Assembly: GCA_035656335.1 (NCBI GenBank)
Contig: DASRSS010000005.1
Location: 1-11,986, forward strand
Origin: DASRSS01 sp035656335
GTDB taxonomy: Bacteria; Actinomycetota; Actinomycetes; Mycobacteriales; Jatrophihabitantaceae
DNA: 11,986 bases
Direction of reading: 5' to 3'
Below are positions 6,264 through 11,986 of the stretch, piece after piece. Both the position numbers and the translations under genes were made by a program. Under the pieces are notes generated by a model that was given only the letters and a program-made list of their open reading frames with translations, had not been told where the DNA came from and did no database searches. The stretch's first letter is position 1; each line of letters opens with the position of its first letter.

Positions 6264-7267
6264 GAACGGTGGACCTGCGCTCTGACACGGTCACCCGGCC
6301 GTCCGAGCCGATGCGCGCCGCGATGGCCCGGGCCGAGGTCGGCGACGACGTGTACGGCGAGGACCCGACCGTCACCGCGCTCGAAGCCGAGGTGGCCGAG
6401 CTGCTCGGTCACGAGGCCGGCCTGTACGTGCCGTCCGGCTCGCTGGGCAACCAGCTGGGCATCCGGCTGCTGGTGCGTCCCGGCTACGAGATCGTCTGCG
6501 ACTCCCTGGCGCACATCGCGCGTGCCGAACTCGGTGCCGCCGCGGTGTTTTCGGGCATCACGTTCCGCACCTGGCGCGCCGAGCGCGGCCGCCTGGACGT
6601 CGACGCGATCCGCGAGCTGATCACCCCGGACGCCGGCCCGTACCTGGTCTCGACCGCGGCGATCGCCGTCGAGAACACGCACAACTTCGGCGGCGGGACG
6701 GTGCAACCGGCCGACCAGGTCGCCGCGGTCGCCGAGCTGGCCCGCGCGAACGGACTCGGCCTGCACCTGGACGGGGCCCGGCTGTGGAACGCGCACGTGG
6801 CCACCGGCCGGCCGATGAGCGAGCTGGCCGCCGGCTTCGACACCGTCTCGGTGTGCCTGTCCAAGGGGCTCGGCGCGCCGGTCGGGTCGGTGCTGGTCTC
6901 GTCCGCGGACCGCATCGCCGAGGCGCGGGTCTGGCGCAAGCGGTACGGCGCGGGCATGCGGCAGGTGGGCATCCTCGCGGCGGCCGGACGGTACGCGATC
7001 GAGCACAACGTGGCGCGGCTGGCCGACGACCACGCCCGCGCCAAGAAGCTGGCCGAGGCGCTGGGCAGCGACCCCGCGGGCGTCGACACGAACATCGTCG
7101 TGCTGGACGTCCCGGCCGCGCCGGCGGTGTCCGCGAAGGCCGCGGAACAGGGCGTGCTGGTCTCGGCGCTCGGGCCGCGGTTCCTGCGCCTGGTCACGCA
7201 CCTGGATGTCGACGACGACGGCCTCGAGCACGCGATCGCCGTGCTCCGTCCGCTCGTGCACGGCTAA
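6260..7267 (+). CDS. L-threonine aldolase family PLP enzyme, low-specificity type
   Basis: A 335-residue fold-type I PLP enzyme that splits L-threonine or L-allo-threonine to glycine and acetaldehyde. It opens with the family start VDLRSDTVTRP (4-14). H85 in DSLAHIA stacks on the cofactor, D171 and R174 in LDGARLWNA bind its pyridine and carboxylate sides, and K202 in CLSKGLGAP forms the Schiff base. The length is normal for the family. The ATG overlaps the mini-ORF stop, and GGGGA (6249-6253) lies 6 nt upstream but can pair with CCCC at 6208-6211. Expression may therefore depend on ribosomes arriving from the mini-ORF. Stereospecificity cannot be read from the sequence. Confidence 0.92.
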   Translation: MRTVDLRSDTVTRPSEPMRAAMARAEVGDDVYGEDPTVTALEAEVAELLGHEAGLYVPSGSLGNQLGIRLLVRPGYEIVCDSLAHIARAELGAAAVFSGITFRTWRAERGRLDVDAIRELITPDAGPYLVSTAAIAVENTHNFGGGTVQPADQVAAVAELARANGLGLHLDGARLWNAHVATGRPMSELAAGFDTVSVCLSKGLGAPVGSVLVSSADRIAEARVWRKRYGAGMRQVGILAAAGRYAIEHNVARLADDHARAKKLAEALGSDPAGVDTNIVVLDVPAAPAVSAKAAEQGVLVSALGPRFLRLVTHLDVDDDGLEHAIAVLRPLVHG

Positions 7268-7285
7268 CGGCTCGGCCCGCTTCAC

Positions 7286-7291
7286 TAACCT
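7286..7291 (+). promoter_or_regulatory. Candidate -10 box for a leaderless transcript of the 7298 gene
   Basis: TAACCT fits TANNNT and stands 6 nt (GCTCGC) before the GTG at 7298, repeating the spacing seen at 3769 and 4816. It lies in the 30-nt gap after the threonine aldolase gene, which has no Shine-Dalgarno. Confidence 0.55.
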
Positions 7292-7297
7292 GCTCGC

Positions 7298-7927
7298 GTG
7301 AGCATCGAGAACATCTCCGCGCTGGCGACCGGCGTCGGCACGCTGATCCTGGCCGTCGCCACGTTCTTCGCGACCAGCTCGGCCAACCGCGCCGCGCGCA
7401 CCGCCGAGCTGGCGATGCAGATCGGGCAGCGGCCGCTGCTGATGGCGTCCAAGCTCAGCGACGAGCGCCAGAAGATCATGTTCGCGGACGACCACTGGGT
7501 GCACGTGGACGGCGGCGGCGCCGGCTTCGAGTACGCGAACGGCGTCGTCTACTTCGTGATCTCGGTGCGCAACGTCGGACCGGGCGTGGCCGTGATGCAG
7601 GGCTGGTTGCCGCACGCCGAGCGCCGCAACGCGGCCTACCCGCGCGCCGACACGAGCGAGTTCCGCGCGCACACCCGCGACCTGTACGTGCCGCCCGGCG
7701 ACATCGGGCTGTGGCAGGGCGCGCTGCGCGATCCGGACGCCGGCGACCAGGCGCCGTTCGTCGAGGCGGTTCAGGAACGCCGCTCGATCAGCATCGACGT
7801 GCTCTACTCGGACGCCGAGGGTGGCCAGCGCACCGTGACCCGCTTCGGCCTGATCCCGTCCGACAGCGGCGGCTGGGTGGCCAGCGTGGTGCGGCACTGG
7901 CGGCTGGACGGCACCAACCCGCGCTGA
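7298..7927 (+). CDS. Membrane-anchored protein of unknown function
   Basis: A 209-residue protein. Residues about 4-24 are a hydrophobic helix (ISALATGVGTLILAVATFFA), followed by a charged helix (about 28-45) and then a soluble domain. That domain alternates hydrophobic and polar residues in the manner of a beta sandwich (YFVISVRNVGPGVAVMQGW near 86-104; SISIDVLYSD near 164-173). The NVGPGVA segment resembles a loop common in small actinobacterial membrane proteins of unknown function. It is most likely a single-pass membrane protein; the side on which the domain lies is uncertain. GTG 7298 is set by the -10 box and by the helix starting directly after it. The gene ends just before the shared terminator. 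Confidence 0.7.
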   Translation: MSIENISALATGVGTLILAVATFFATSSANRAARTAELAMQIGQRPLLMASKLSDERQKIMFADDHWVHVDGGGAGFEYANGVVYFVISVRNVGPGVAVMQGWLPHAERRNAAYPRADTSEFRAHTRDLYVPPGDIGLWQGALRDPDAGDQAPFVEAVQERRSISIDVLYSDAEGGQRTVTRFGLIPSDSGGWVASVVRHWRLDGTNPR

Positions 7928-7931
7928 CGTC

Positions 7932-7983
7932 TTGGCCCCGTAGCAGGTGCTTTCACCGGCGTGTCGCCCTGCTATGGGGCCAA
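7932..7983. terminator. Hairpin terminator between convergent genes
   Basis: TTGGCCCCGTAGCAGG (7932-7947) and CCTGCTATGGGGCCAA (7968-7983) form a 16-position stem with a 20-nt loop. The one non-complementary position is a G-U pair in the + transcript and a C-A mismatch in the minus transcript. No U-tract follows, as is common for actinobacterial hairpin terminators. It starts 5 bp after the stop of the 7298 gene and ends 3 bp before that of the DAHP synthase gene, so it can serve both strands. Confidence 0.75.
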
Positions 7984-7986
7984 CAG

Positions 7987-9018
7987 TCAGCCGGCCAGGT
8001 GGGCGGCGGACGTGCGGCCGAGCGTCGGCGGGATCGTGGTCACCGCGCGCGCCAGCTCGTCCAGCGCCTCGCCGAACAGCGCCTGCGCGCCGTCACACAG
8101 CGCGGTCTCCGGGTGCGGGTGGACGTCCACCATCACGCCGTCGGCACCGGCCGCTATGCCGGCGCGGGCCAGCGGGACGACCAGGTCCCGTCGGCCGGCC
8201 GCGTGGGACGGGTCGATGATCACCGGCAGGTGCGACAGGCGCTGCACCATCGGCACCGCGGACACGTCCAGCATGTTCCGGATCGCCGGCTCGAAGGATC
8301 GCACGCCCCGCTCGCACAGCACGATGTCCAGGTTGCCGCGCTGCGCGATGTACTCGGCGGCCATCAGCCACTCCTCGTACGTCGCGGTCAGCCCGCGCTT
8401 GAGCATCACCGGCTTGCCGACGCTGCCGACCGCCTGCAGCAGCCCGAAGTTCTGCATGTTGCGCGTGCCGATCTGCAGCATGTCGGCGTGCTCGGCCACC
8501 ACGTCCACATCCGCGGCGTCCATCACCTCGGTGACGATCGGCAGCTGGACGACGTCCCGCACCTCGGCGAGGATCTTCAGCCCGTCGACGCCGAGGCCCT
8601 GGAACGCGTAGGGCGAGGTGCGCGGCTTGTAGGCGCCGCCGCGCAGCAGCGTCGCGCCGGCCCGCTTGGCCATCCACGCCGACTCAAGCGTCTGCTCCAC
8701 GGTCTCCACGGCGCACGGGCCGGCGATGAACGTGAACGTGTCCGGCCCGATCGGCACGCCCCCGACCCGGATCGTCGTGCGCTTCGCGTGGTTCTGCGCG
8801 GACACCAGCTTGTACGGCGCGGTGATGCGCATCGTCTCGACGACACCCGGCAGGCCGTCGGCGTCCAGCGTCTCGAGCACGTCCTCGGTGCCTACGACGC
8901 CGATGATCGTGCGCATCACGCCCCGGCTGACGAACGCCTGACCGCCGTGGGTCTCGATGTGCGTGACGACCTCGGCGATATCGGAGTCGGCTGCTCCCGG
9001 CGCCATGACGATGACCAT
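7987..9018 (-). CDS. aroF: 3-deoxy-7-phosphoheptulonate synthase, class I-beta
   Basis: A 343-residue DAHP synthase of the TIM-barrel class I-beta type, typified by Thermotoga maritima and the Bacillus core. Residues 1-65 form a ferredoxin-like regulatory domain; the barrel starts near 85. Motifs are AGPCAVE (99-105), GGAYKPRTSPYAFQG (127-141), MLKRG (205-209), DPSH (269-272), and VDVHP (297-301). Metal ligands align with T. maritima C102, H272 and D309, but its Glu298 is Asp here. ATG 9018 is chosen because TAGGCT lies 7 nt upstream on the minus strand and the upstream in-frame extension would run through hairpin 1. It catalyses the same reaction as the class II enzyme at 4828-6204, so separate feedback control is likely. 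Confidence 0.93.
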   Translation of the reverse strand: MVIVMAPGAADSDIAEVVTHIETHGGQAFVSRGVMRTIIGVVGTEDVLETLDADGLPGVVETMRITAPYKLVSAQNHAKRTTIRVGGVPIGPDTFTFIAGPCAVETVEQTLESAWMAKRAGATLLRGGAYKPRTSPYAFQGLGVDGLKILAEVRDVVQLPIVTEVMDAADVDVVAEHADMLQIGTRNMQNFGLLQAVGSVGKPVMLKRGLTATYEEWLMAAEYIAQRGNLDIVLCERGVRSFEPAIRNMLDVSAVPMVQRLSHLPVIIDPSHAAGRRDLVVPLARAGIAAGADGVMVDVHPHPETALCDGAQALFGEALDELARAVTTIPPTLGRTSAAHLAG

Positions 9019-9025
9019 GCGGGCA

Positions 9026-9031
9026 AGCCTA
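9026..9031 (-). promoter_or_regulatory. Candidate -10 box for the class I-beta DAHP synthase
   Basis: On the minus strand TAGGCT (9031 to 9026) is followed by 7 nt and then ATG at 9018, again fitting a leaderless start. Hairpin 1 ends 18 bp upstream and would stop readthrough from the nuclease gene, leaving this promoter in control. Confidence 0.5.
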
Positions 9032-9049
9032 ACCGCCGTCGCGATCCGC

Positions 9050-9097
9050 CTTTGACATGCAGTCGCGGTGTCAGGACACCGCGACTGCATGTCAAAG
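9050..9097. repeat. 48-bp perfect hairpin 1, related to hairpin 2
   Basis: A perfect palindrome with 23-bp arms and a 2-nt loop. The outer 11 bp are CTTTGACATGC and GCATGTCAAAG. The inner left arm is AGTCGCGGTGTC (9061-9072). It is the same length as the hairpin at 10067-10114 and aligns to it without gaps. The minus-strand stop TGA of the nuclease gene (9094-9092) is inside the arm at element positions 43-45. It probably acts as a terminator; it may also be one copy of a dispersed repeat. Confidence 0.92.
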
Positions 9098-9982
9098 CGC
9101 CAGCGCGCGGCGGATCTGCGCGGCGACCACTTCCGGCTGGGTGCGTACCACGACGCTGGGAAATCGGAGCACGATCGCATCGGACAACACGATTTCGTTC
9201 TGGCGATGTTGGTCGTCCCACCACCGCTGCTGGTCGAGATGCAACGCTCCGTCCACTTCGACGACCACCACCCGTCCGTCTGGGCGACGCCAAGTGGCGT
9301 CCAGGTACCTTCGTCTGCCGCTCCGTTCTCGGCGAATCGCCTGTTGCTCGGGCACAGGTAATCCGTATCGACGACACAGTCGGACGAAGTCGATCTCCGA
9401 CAGCGCCTGCGCGCCCTGAGCGATGTCTGCCACCGCGGACCTGAGCAATCTGCGGTGACGAGTTCGGCTGGCGCGATCGAGCGCGTCGGTCAGCGCCGCC
9501 GCGGACGTGACCCGTTGCTGGACGGCAGCCGTCAGCAGGCCGCATGCGGGCCGAGGCGACGGGAACGATGCCGCCGCGACGAGCAGCGCGTCCGCCGGGC
9601 GATGAACTGGTGCGTGGCCGTGTCGCCGAACGCCTTCCCAATTGCGCACCCGATGCAGCCGGAAGGACACGGGCGAGCCGGCATCCCGCCGTGCGCCGAG
9701 CGGCACCAAGAGATCCACCTGATCGCGTTGCCATCCCCTCAGCCCGAAGGCTTCAGCAGCGGTGAATCCGGTTAGCAGGGCTTGCGGCCCGCCGTGTGCC
9801 CTGGCGACGAACCACTGCTGTTCTCGAGTCAGCGGGCCGTTGTGCAGGGCGATCGCATGCCCCCAGCGACGCCAACGCCCGGCTTCGAGCTGGGCGCGGA
9901 TGCGGTCCGGGCTCACGCCGCGGACGCGAAGTGCGGTCCACGTGGTGATCAGGCGCGGGTCTCCAAGGGCAAGGGATGGCAC
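9092..9982 (-). CDS. DUF559-like PD-(D/E)XK nuclease with AbiEi-like N-terminus
   Basis: About 296 residues from GTG 9982. The N-terminal part (VRGVSPDRIRAQLEAGRWRR, then GFTAAEAFGL) resembles the winged-helix region of AbiEi/DUF559 proteins common in actinobacteria. The C-terminal part has the restriction-nuclease-like core of DUF559: E196 in SEIDF, D228 in RRYLDATW, and E242-V-D244 in VVVVEVDG. The usual catalytic Lys is replaced by Asp in the E-x-D motif, as I recall for much of this family, so cleavage is plausible but unproven. ATGs at 10075 and 10102, inside hairpin 2, are alternative starts; the sequence between them and 9982 is AT-richer and looks non-coding. No toxin partner is adjacent. 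Overall base composition is less biased than in the neighbours, suggesting an accessory gene. Confidence 0.72.
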   Translation of the reverse strand: MPSLALGDPRLITTWTALRVRGVSPDRIRAQLEAGRWRRWGHAIALHNGPLTREQQWFVARAHGGPQALLTGFTAAEAFGLRGWQRDQVDLLVPLGARRDAGSPVSFRLHRVRNWEGVRRHGHAPVHRPADALLVAAASFPSPRPACGLLTAAVQQRVTSAAALTDALDRASRTRHRRLLRSAVADIAQGAQALSEIDFVRLCRRYGLPVPEQQAIRRERSGRRRYLDATWRRPDGRVVVVEVDGALHLDQQRWWDDQHRQNEIVLSDAIVLRFPSVVVRTQPEVVAAQIRRALAL

Positions 9983-10066
9983 CGGGTAAGGCTGGCGCGC
10001 GTCACCCCGGGTCGAGCAGAGCACGGACCGATCTGTGGATAGCGATTCGAACGAAGTGTTCAGCGA

Positions 10067-10114
10067 CTTTGACATGCGATGGCGGTGCCACAGAACCGCC
10101 ATCGCATGTCAAAG
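10067..10114. repeat. 48-bp hairpin 2, related to hairpin 1
   Basis: An inverted repeat with 20-bp perfect arms and an 8-nt apex. It has the same CTTTGACATGC/GCATGTCAAAG ends as hairpin 1 and inner arm GATGGCGGT (10078-10086). Against hairpin 1, paired positions 12:37, 13:36 and 15:34 change on both sides and stay complementary. The nfo stop TGA (10111-10109) sits at element positions 43-45, exactly as the nuclease stop does in hairpin 1. It probably terminates the kinase-nfo transcript ahead of the nuclease gene. Confidence 0.92.
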
Positions 10115-10951
10115 GCCGTCGCGGAGGGACTTGAGCGTGGCGACGTCAGCGGCGTGATCGGCCTCGGCGGTCTCGACGACCAGCGGGACTCCGCGCACGG
10201 CCGGCGTGCTGAACAGCGCCGCGAACGCGTCCCGGCCGATCGTCCCGCGTCCGATCGACTCGTGCCGGTCCCGCTTCGAACCGGCGGGGTCGCGGCTGTC
10301 GTTCACGTGGACGAGCCCGATCGCGCCCTTGCCCGCGGCCTTCGCGTACAGGCGCAGCGCCGTGGCGAATCCGTCCGCCGACGACAGGTCGTGGCCGGCG
10401 GCGTGCATGTGGCAGGTGTCCAGGCACACGCCGATGCGCTCGTCGCGGCCGAGCTTGTCGAGGTACGCGGCCAGCGAGGACGCGTCGGAGGCCAGGGCGC
10501 CACCGCCGCCGGCCGTCGGCTCGATGAGCAGCCGCGGCGCGCCCGGCACGGAGTCGAGCAGCCGCAGCAGGCACTCGCGCGCCTGCGCCATCGCGTCGTC
10601 CCAACTGTTGCCGACCACGGACGAGCCCGCATGCAGAACCACGCCGGAGGCGCCGATGGCGGCTCCGCGGCGCAGCGCGAACTCCAGCGCGTGGTGCGAC
10701 CTGGCCAGCGTCTCGGCCGACGGCGAACCGAAGTTGATCAGGTACGGCGCGTGCACGAACACCGGCAGCGAACAGCAGTCCGCGAAGGCGGCGTCGCCGT
10801 CGGGATCGTCCGGCGGGGGAGCCCACGCGCGCGGGCTGGACACGAACACCTGGATCGTCTCGCTGCCGACCGCCTCGGCGCGCGGCAGCGCCTGCGCCAG
10901 CCCACCGGCAACCGACGTGTGCGCCCCGACGGGCGAGCGGCGTGGCGGCAT
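10109..10951 (-). CDS. nfo: Deoxyribonuclease IV (AP endonuclease, Nfo family)
   Basis: A 280-residue TIM-barrel endonuclease IV (E. coli Nfo has 285) that cuts 5' of abasic sites in base excision repair. All nine residues expected for the three-zinc site are seen: H67 in VHAPY, H107 in LHAGS, E144 in IEPTAG, D178 and H181 in LDTCH, H215 in HVNDS, D228 and H230 in RDRHESIG, and E260 in VVET. Position 145 is Pro where E. coli has ENTAG. The ATG lies 3 bp after the kinase stop with no Shine-Dalgarno, so reinitiation after the kinase is likely. The stop is inside hairpin 2. Confidence 0.93.
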   Translation of the reverse strand: MPPRRSPVGAHTSVAGGLAQALPRAEAVGSETIQVFVSSPRAWAPPPDDPDGDAAFADCCSLPVFVHAPYLINFGSPSAETLARSHHALEFALRRGAAIGASGVVLHAGSSVVGNSWDDAMAQARECLLRLLDSVPGAPRLLIEPTAGGGGALASDASSLAAYLDKLGRDERIGVCLDTCHMHAAGHDLSSADGFATALRLYAKAAGKGAIGLVHVNDSRDPAGSKRDRHESIGRGTIGRDAFAALFSTPAVRGVPLVVETAEADHAADVATLKSLRDGL

Positions 10952-10954
10952 CGA

Positions 10955-11986
10955 TCAGTACGTGGTGATCGTGACCGTCGAGCCGACCGGCACCGACTGG
11001 CCCGGTCCCGGGTCGACCGAGTAGACGTGATCGGTTCCCGCGAACGGCAGGAACGGTTCGAGGTTGACCTTCAGGTTCATCGCCTCGAGCTGTGCCTTCG
11101 CGTCCGACGCCGACGAACCGCGCGCGATGTCCGGGATCGTGACCATCCGCGGCCCGCGCGACACGATGATCGTCACGTTGCTGAACTCGGTCGCGCGGTC
11201 GTTCGGGCTGACCGAGATCACGGTGCCCTTGGGCACGCTGTCACTGTACTTGGACGCGCCGCGAACCGGGTTCAGGTGCGCGTCCTGCAGCGCCGCGACC
11301 GCGTCGTGGTACGACGTGCCCGGCGCGATGTCGGGGACGGAGATGATCGGCGGGCCGAGCGAGACGTACAGCTTGACCACCGTGGTCTTGCGCACCTTCT
11401 TGCCCGCGGCGGGGACGGTCTTGATCGCGTTGCCGTTGTCGACGTGCGCGCTGTGCTCGGTGACGATCTGCGGGGCGGGCAGGCCAACCTTCGTGATCGC
11501 GGCGCTGGCGTCGTCCGCGCTGAGATTGTGCACGTCCGGCACGCCGATGCGCTGCGGGCCGAGCGAAACCACGAGCGAGATGTCCGTGCCGTGCACGTGC
11601 CGCGACCCGCTGCCCGGCTTGGTGCCGATCACATCACCGGCCGGAACCGTCTCGGAGTACCGGCTCTCGGCGACGCCGGCGTAGTCGAAACCGGCGGACT
11701 CGATCGCCTGCCGCGCCTGCGACTGGCTGTCGCCGCTGACGCTCGGCACCGTGCTGAACCGGCCGGAGGCGAACCACCAGCCGGCCGCGCCCGCGGCCAG
11801 CCCGAGCACGAGCACGACCAGCAGCACGATCAGGCCGCGGCGCCGCTGCCGCTGCCGCGGGCTGAGCTGCTTGTGGCGCGACGGCGGGATCACCACCGGG
11901 GGCGGTGGGCCGTCCGCGCGGCGCGGCGGCGGGCCGGACTGCTGTCCCGGGGCCCTCGCCGCGCCGAGCTGCTGGCGGACGATCTT
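10955..11986 (-). CDS. pknL: Ser/Thr protein kinase, C-terminal PASTA part (partial, PknL-like)
   Basis: The 3' part of a longer gene; the frame is open to the right edge, and 343 residues are visible. In order: a proline- and arginine-rich juxtamembrane linker (1-50), one membrane helix (about 51-74), and four extracellular PASTA repeats (about 77-143, 146-212, 214-279, 281-343). The repeats show the VPD or IPD start and the SLGP or SRGP end, and the protein stops directly after the last one. PASTA domains bind muropeptides or lipid II and couple them to a cytoplasmic kinase, which lies outside the window. The name PknL rests on neighbourhood with class II aroG and RNase AS as in M. tuberculosis (Rv2176), and C. 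glutamicum PknL also carries PASTA repeats. PknB-type is the alternative. Confidence 0.85.
   Translation of the reverse strand, partial: KIVRQQLGAARAPGQQSGPPPRRADGPPPPVVIPPSRHKQLSPRQRQRRRGLIVLLVVLVLGLAAGAAGWWFASGRFSTVPSVSGDSQSQARQAIESAGFDYAGVAESRYSETVPAGDVIGTKPGSGSRHVHGTDISLVVSLGPQRIGVPDVHNLSADDASAAITKVGLPAPQIVTEHSAHVDNGNAIKTVPAAGKKVRKTTVVKLYVSLGPPIISVPDIAPGTSYHDAVAALQDAHLNPVRGASKYSDSVPKGTVISVSPNDRATEFSNVTIIVSRGPRMVTIPDIARGSSASDAKAQLEAMNLKVNLEPFLPFAGTDHVYSVDPGPGQSVPVGSTVTITTY

Noticed and set aside
3520..6375. 951-codon open frame on the minus strand
   Set aside because: It lies antisense to RNase AS, PFK, class II DAHP synthase and the aldolase start, all with complete motifs. Its composition (Arg, His, Val, Asp, Gly runs) is typical of a GC-rich shadow frame.
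6041..7897. 618-codon open frame on the minus strand
   Set aside because: It is antisense to well-supported plus-strand genes and is a codon-bias shadow.
9052..9057. TTGACA, a perfect -35 sequence, inside both hairpins
   Set aside because: No -10 box lies 16-18 bp downstream on either strand in either hairpin, and the bases are explained by the shared palindrome ends.
6784..9444. 886-codon open frame on the plus strand
   Set aside because: It crosses the aldolase and 7298 genes in the wrong frame and the class I-beta DAHP synthase in antisense, passing through the terminator and hairpin 1. No protein-like motifs are present.
1..11986. CRISPR arrays, tRNA or rRNA genes, insertion sequences with transposase
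   Set aside because: No spaced direct-repeat series, no cloverleaf or rRNA-like sequence, and no transposase or integrase motifs were seen on either strand.

Overview
The window is high-GC actinobacterial chromosome. Evidence for this is G/C-rich third codon positions, frequent GTG starts, several TANNNT -10 boxes placed 6-7 nt before a start codon (leaderless transcripts), and a gene set resembling the pknL / aroG / RNase AS / acyltransferase neighbourhood of M. tuberculosis (Rv2176, Rv2178c, Rv2179c, Rv2182c). I place it in the Mycobacteriales/Pseudonocardiales sense of Actinomycetia; the genus cannot be read from the sequence. Most of the window is conserved housekeeping DNA. The unusual parts are small: a mini-ORF insertion at 6201-6259 and a pair of related 48-bp hairpins around a nuclease gene at 9050-10114.

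Layout. 1-169: no gene recognised. 170-856 (+): endonuclease/exonuclease/phosphatase-fold protein ending in a 17-bp tandem duplication. 878-2373 (-): a two-gene unit of an Est30-like carboxylesterase and a two-helix membrane protein joined by a GTGA overlap. 2374-2523: divergent promoter region with overlapping inverted repeats. 2524-7927 (+): PlsC-type acyltransferase, RNase AS, a phosphofructokinase with the PPi-dependent signature (Asp104/Lys124), class II DAHP synthase, a 20-codon mini-ORF, threonine aldolase, and a small membrane-anchored protein. 7932-7983: hairpin terminator between convergent units. 7987-11986 (-): read from right to left, the PASTA end of a Ser/Thr kinase, deoxyribonuclease IV, hairpin 2, a DUF559-like nuclease, hairpin 1, and a class I-beta DAHP synthase.

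Functional links. Two unrelated types of DAHP synthase, both committing PEP and erythrose-4-phosphate to the shikimate pathway, lie about 1.8 kb apart on opposite strands. The PFK gene directly precedes one of them, so central-carbon flux and aromatic biosynthesis are encoded together. The esterase and acyltransferase genes diverge from a shared promoter region and both act on acyl esters. The kinase and nfo genes are 3 bp apart and probably cotranscribed.

Main points for a second look: (1) the MIRU-like mini-ORF that preserves ATGA stop/start overlap on both sides and duplicates ATGAGAAC; (2) two homologous 48-bp hairpins with compensatory base changes, bracketing a PD-(D/E)XK-type nuclease and each carrying the stop codon of a gene at the same position; (3) the PPi-PFK signature; (4) repeated leaderless promoter geometry.
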